From Caprella mutica (Eukaryota > Arthropoda > Malacostraca > Amphipoda > Caprellidae): a stretch of DNA of 64,000 bases. Made by a program: the position numbers and the translations under genes. How positions within the stretch are numbered: position 1 is the stretch's first letter; each line of letters opens with the position of its first letter. Below the pieces are notes generated by a model, which worked only from the letters and a program-made list of their open reading frames with translations, was not told where the DNA came from and made no database searches. Shown piece by piece: positions 60,593 through 64,000 of this stretch. The stretch is taken from positions 1-64,000 of the forward strand of contig CANNZV010001047.1 of the NCBI GenBank assembly GCA_947561585.1. The letters run 5' to 3'.

Positions 60593-62439
60593 ATAACTTT
60601 TAGTCTCATTTTAAACGACCACAGAAAATATAACCATTACTGTCAAAATATCCTAAGAATACACTACGTTTAGGAAATTGAGAAGGAAGAGTTTCACTAA
60701 TAATAACAAACAATAAATTGTTTAATGGGGCCGTGATAAGGTTTAAGAGAATTGTTTTAGTTATGGTAGAAGTTTTCTTTGTACTAATATTGTTCAGTGG
60801 ATCATATACCTATTTTTTCTCTTCTAGAAGCATATAACAATTTCTTGAATAAATTGTTTTATTGTTTCAATATAATAGTATTCTACTCCGTATGTATCAT
60901 TTACCAAATTGCAGGAAACCGAAATTAATTGCAGCCACGTTTCAAATCAACAATTCGAATTGTTATCACATGTGAGACTTCCTTAACTTAACAAATGAAA
61001 TTGGTGTTCCAAACCTTGATTACCTAATGTATTTATATCAAAAATAACCTTCAACTCATCTCTTAAAGTAATGATATCATTTCAACAATGCACTTGCATT
61101 GTAAAGTACTGAATATGATTTAAGTAGCAATATAAACTTTTACGATGGGGATGAAGCAATAAATAATTAATTTACTGGGGATGAACATACTATTCTGAAA
61201 CCAAATTTATTATTCCTGACATAAAAAAAAATACAAGGGACTTAATTGAGGGTGCAGTCAAATAGAAAAATTTTATCCAAATGTTTATACTGTTTCAATT
61301 ATTGATACTATTTGATATTAGTTTATAGTGAATAAAGTTTTTTTCACTATTTTATATTATTATTTTAATACGAATATTAGTCAATATTCAGTTCCTGGAT
61401 TTTATCACAATATCGAATAAAAACTTTCAGGCATTTTTAAATAATGAGAACCTACCTATTATCATCAAAATACAACTATTATATAGATATAAAACGGATT
61501 AATTTGTATTAAATATTTCAGTATATTAAAGAATAATTAGCACTTGGAACGTTTCATCAGGATTATTAGGAAACAGTCTAGTTTAATGTTACTTAACATA
61601 TGTAGGCCTCATTCTGAAAAAAAAGTCAATAACACATACCTGTTCCGAAGAAAATTAAGTCATGATCAAAACGTTTAACTTACCAAAATAAAGTACCTAA
61701 AATCATTACGTTAGGGTAACCCTGTTTGTAAAATTATAAATACTGATGCAATAAACGAGAGATCAAAATTCAAACATTAAATATTCCTTTAGAGCGAATT
61801 TGTTATTTCACAATTCCTTTTTATCAGTCACTGGTTAGCTTTACCTACCACAAAGAAAGATAGAGCGACACTGCGACCCCCAAAAACATCTTACGACACT
61901 CTTCAGACTATTTTGTTGTGGAGGTATAAGCTCAGTTGCTAACCCTTACGTTGTTTCTAATGCAGCAGATAATGAAACTACTAAATCAAAGCCATGTATT
62001 GCAATAAATATGATAAAATTATATATCCTTCAAATTTTATAATTTCAAATTTTGTGAATGGGTTCAACGTGGATGATTTTTTTGACGAATTCAATGCAAT
62101 ATGAAGAGGGCCAATATCGAATTTCACTGAGGATCAAAAAGAAAATAGAAATACATATATAAGTAATTGAATAAACTCCTTTGTGCTAGTGTTCATGAAT
62201 GTCAAAAAAGTTACTTCGTAAAGAGTAAAACAACGAGATATAGAAATCATTACAATTATAATTAAGAATTGTAAGTATAAGTACCATACCCTATGTTACT
62301 GTATCCTGGTGAAACCAACAGCTAAAGTAAAAAAAGGTAAAAAGTAAAAACCGTTTTCATTACCAAAATGAAGATACCTACTTAAAGTGAAAATGAAACA
62401 CTAACAACAACTACCGATATTGTTGTTTCTTTCACTGGA
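60593..62439. other. AT-rich DNA, no gene recognised
   Basis: A short segment near 61224-61245 (GACATAAAAAAAAATACAAG GGACTTA, read as two pieces) faintly resembles the SINE-like repeat, too weak to annotate. No frame above 60 codons looks real. Confidence 0.5.
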
Positions 62440-63745
62440 AAGGTTTGATCTCGTCTCCGTCTAAGGGGGAGAGTCGAGTGATGGAGGGACAGGGGAGGAG
62501 AGACTGTAATGAGGGAGAGGGGGGAAGGATTTCCGAGGGAGGTCTCGAGAGATGTCCGAAGTTAGGAAGTGTGAGGAGGTTGTCCGCTACTTCCCCGGGG
62601 TCCGATCAAAAGTCAACCGGAGAGAGAGAAGAGGTGCTTGCTCTGCAGCTGAATACGTGAAGGATATCCTGGTTTGTCAGGCCGCAGTCAGGACAGGTCA
62701 GTGACATCGCGCTACCGATTCGGAACCTGTAGTCTCCAAGCCTGGAGAAAAATCCAGATCTCAGCTGGGATAGTGTGAACCTGGTAGAACGGGGAAGGCC
62801 GGTCTCTTAAGGGCAGACGATAGGGGCGGGGCTTGCACCACACGGTTGTGCCGCAGTCCAGCTATGCAGTCCGTGACGTACCCCACGTGGACTAATCCGA
62901 TGGCTTCCCTGTAAGAGTGCTCAGGAAGGATTCCGTCGACCAAGAAGTGAGACACGTCGGTGAGTTACAGGCAGGATAGGGTGTTTTTCATAGCTCGGGG
63001 ACCTCCGAAGAGGAGAGAGTTAAGAGGTACTGCTTGCAGAGGAGGTTGAGTTGCTGGGTGTCAAGGAAGACCATGAATTCAGAGTGCAGATGGTCCGATG
63101 CGGCCATCTGAAGGTTGCTCACACCCGACGGTCATGATTTTGGAGTCATTGCAGACTTTCGGGCAACAGAATAGGGAAGCATTCGTGGTGATGGGATGTA
63201 TGAGGGCCTTATATGGAAGGAGGAGGATCTCCTTTTGGAGACTCCTCGTATGCCAGCCAGGTCCTTGAGAACACCAAGGTGGCCTGAAGCTCTGGTGATG
63301 ATGGACTGGATGTTAGCGAGGGGGGGGGGGGGGGGTGAGGGATAAAGGATAAGTAAGTGCGTGGAGAAAGTGACTCTCAGGATATTGGGGGTCTTACATA
63401 GGAGAAGGAGGGTGATATCTTGATTGGGCTGGGTCAGGGGTGACCAAGGTTTTAGCGGGCGCGATTGTCAGGTTTTTAGAAGCTGCCCATATGGACACCT
63501 TGGCCAGTCCCTCGTTCAACTTCTTTGGTGACCAACCAACTGTTTGCAGGGTGGAGAGCAGTTGGACACGAGGAATTTGAATCGGACAGGAGAAATAACT
63601 GAACCATGCGGGACTCCATCCCTAACATGCCGGTGTCCTGACAGGGCGTTCCGATAGGTGGTCACTGATAGACGGCCCCTCAGATAGGCGGCAAGCCATC
63701 TCACCGTACTTGCCCGGAGGGACGAGGATGCTAGTATGCGAAAGA
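62440..63745 (-). pseudogene. Truncated Jockey-like reverse transcriptase
   Basis: Minus-strand relic of a non-LTR retrotransposon, far more GC-rich than its surroundings. Reading from the right: RWLAAYLRGR and GVPHGSVISP (63516-63704) are the reverse transcriptase block before the catalytic box (usually GVPQGS). LNEGLAKVSIWAASKNLTIA (about 63460-63519) and KTPNILRVTF (about 63370-63400) form the thumb-side region. ASDHLHSEFMVF (about 63070-63105) follows. The C-terminal part is LPRSTRFTLSQLRSGFF with a CPDCG...H...C knuckle (about 62640-62790), and a last SPVDF segment lies near 62610. These lie in different frames with stops between them. The stretch that should hold YADD, between the block ending SNCSPP and LNEGLAKV, is missing. 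Nothing N-terminal of the RWLAAYL block is present; 5' truncation is normal for such elements. No host gene. Confidence 0.85.
63320..63335. repeat. Poly-G run of 16
   Basis: A homopolymer of 16 G inside the retrotransposon relic. It interrupts the reading frame and could be an expansion or an assembly error. Confidence 0.85.
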
Positions 63746-64000
63746 GGATTGCATGCTACAACGATAACCAAAGATCGTTATTAGAATCATGTTTTGTAGT
63801 TAAATATATAAATACAGCAAAGATGGAAGATATTTTATTATCTGATTTTCACCCTTCTTAATCATTCACAGTTTTTGGGTTGTACATTAATATTGCCAAT
63901 AAAATCATATTCTTTACAACAATTAGACTTCTTATAATCTATAGCTTCAACCAATTTTATAGAAAAAAAAATTGAATTGAAATGAAATGCAATATCCCAT
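63746..64000. other. AT-rich DNA to the window end
   Basis: Composition switches abruptly back to AT-rich at about 63750, marking the 5' limit of the retrotransposon relic. Nothing else seen. Confidence 0.6.

Overview
The window reads as non-genic eukaryotic (animal, invertebrate-like) DNA. It is AT-rich and has no recognisable host gene, rRNA or tRNA. By my estimate about 30% of it is tandem minisatellite arrays. The transposable-element relics (a mariner transposase, two non-LTR reverse transcriptases, pogo-like, hAT-like and foldback-like non-autonomous elements) fit an arthropod, perhaps a crustacean. Species cannot be told from sequence alone. Bacterial operons, CRISPR and phage are absent.

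Layout. 0-12 kb: a 32-bp satellite enters from the left edge (1-759) and returns in the opposite orientation at 9625-11525. Between them lie arrays of 33, 57, about 30, 16/17 and 21 bp. 12-18 kb: 17-, 28- and 13-bp arrays, then a long inverted-repeat element (14511-15708) with a foldback-like element inserted in its right arm, then a dispersed repeat rich in AGGTCA half-sites, then a polypurine tract. 19.4-23.5 kb: a 2.2-kb 21-bp array and a second foldback-like element with a perfect 10-bp target duplication. 24-30.5 kb: a palindromic MITE, a 23-bp array, and a degraded non-LTR retrotransposon between possible hAT-type ends, with a 13-bp array at the place of its catalytic box. 32.0-33.5 kb: the only intact gene, a 394-codon mariner-type transposase in a complete 1404-bp element with TA duplication and 54-bp perfect terminal repeats. 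It sits inside an older repeat related to one at 47.5 kb. 34.5-38.8 kb: 19-, 21- and 28-bp arrays. 43.4-44.7 kb: a 21-bp array of hairpin units. 46-58.9 kb: more dispersed repeats, a third foldback-like element, two pogo/Tigger-like MITEs and arrays of 16, 19, 24, 41, 24 and 25 bp. 62.4-63.75 kb: a 5'-truncated, frame-broken Jockey-like reverse transcriptase on the minus strand.

No genes work together here in the operon sense. The biology is repeat dynamics: nested insertions, arrays that start inside or at the ends of mobile elements, and higher-order expansion. Most long open frames are artefacts: an array whose unit carries no stop is open for kilobases on both strands. The points most worth following are the intact DD41D mariner, a foldback-like group whose inverted ends are built of short modules around a GACAAT/GACATT word, the dispersed repeat carrying nuclear-receptor half-sites, and an ACAGT word that recurs in otherwise unrelated arrays.
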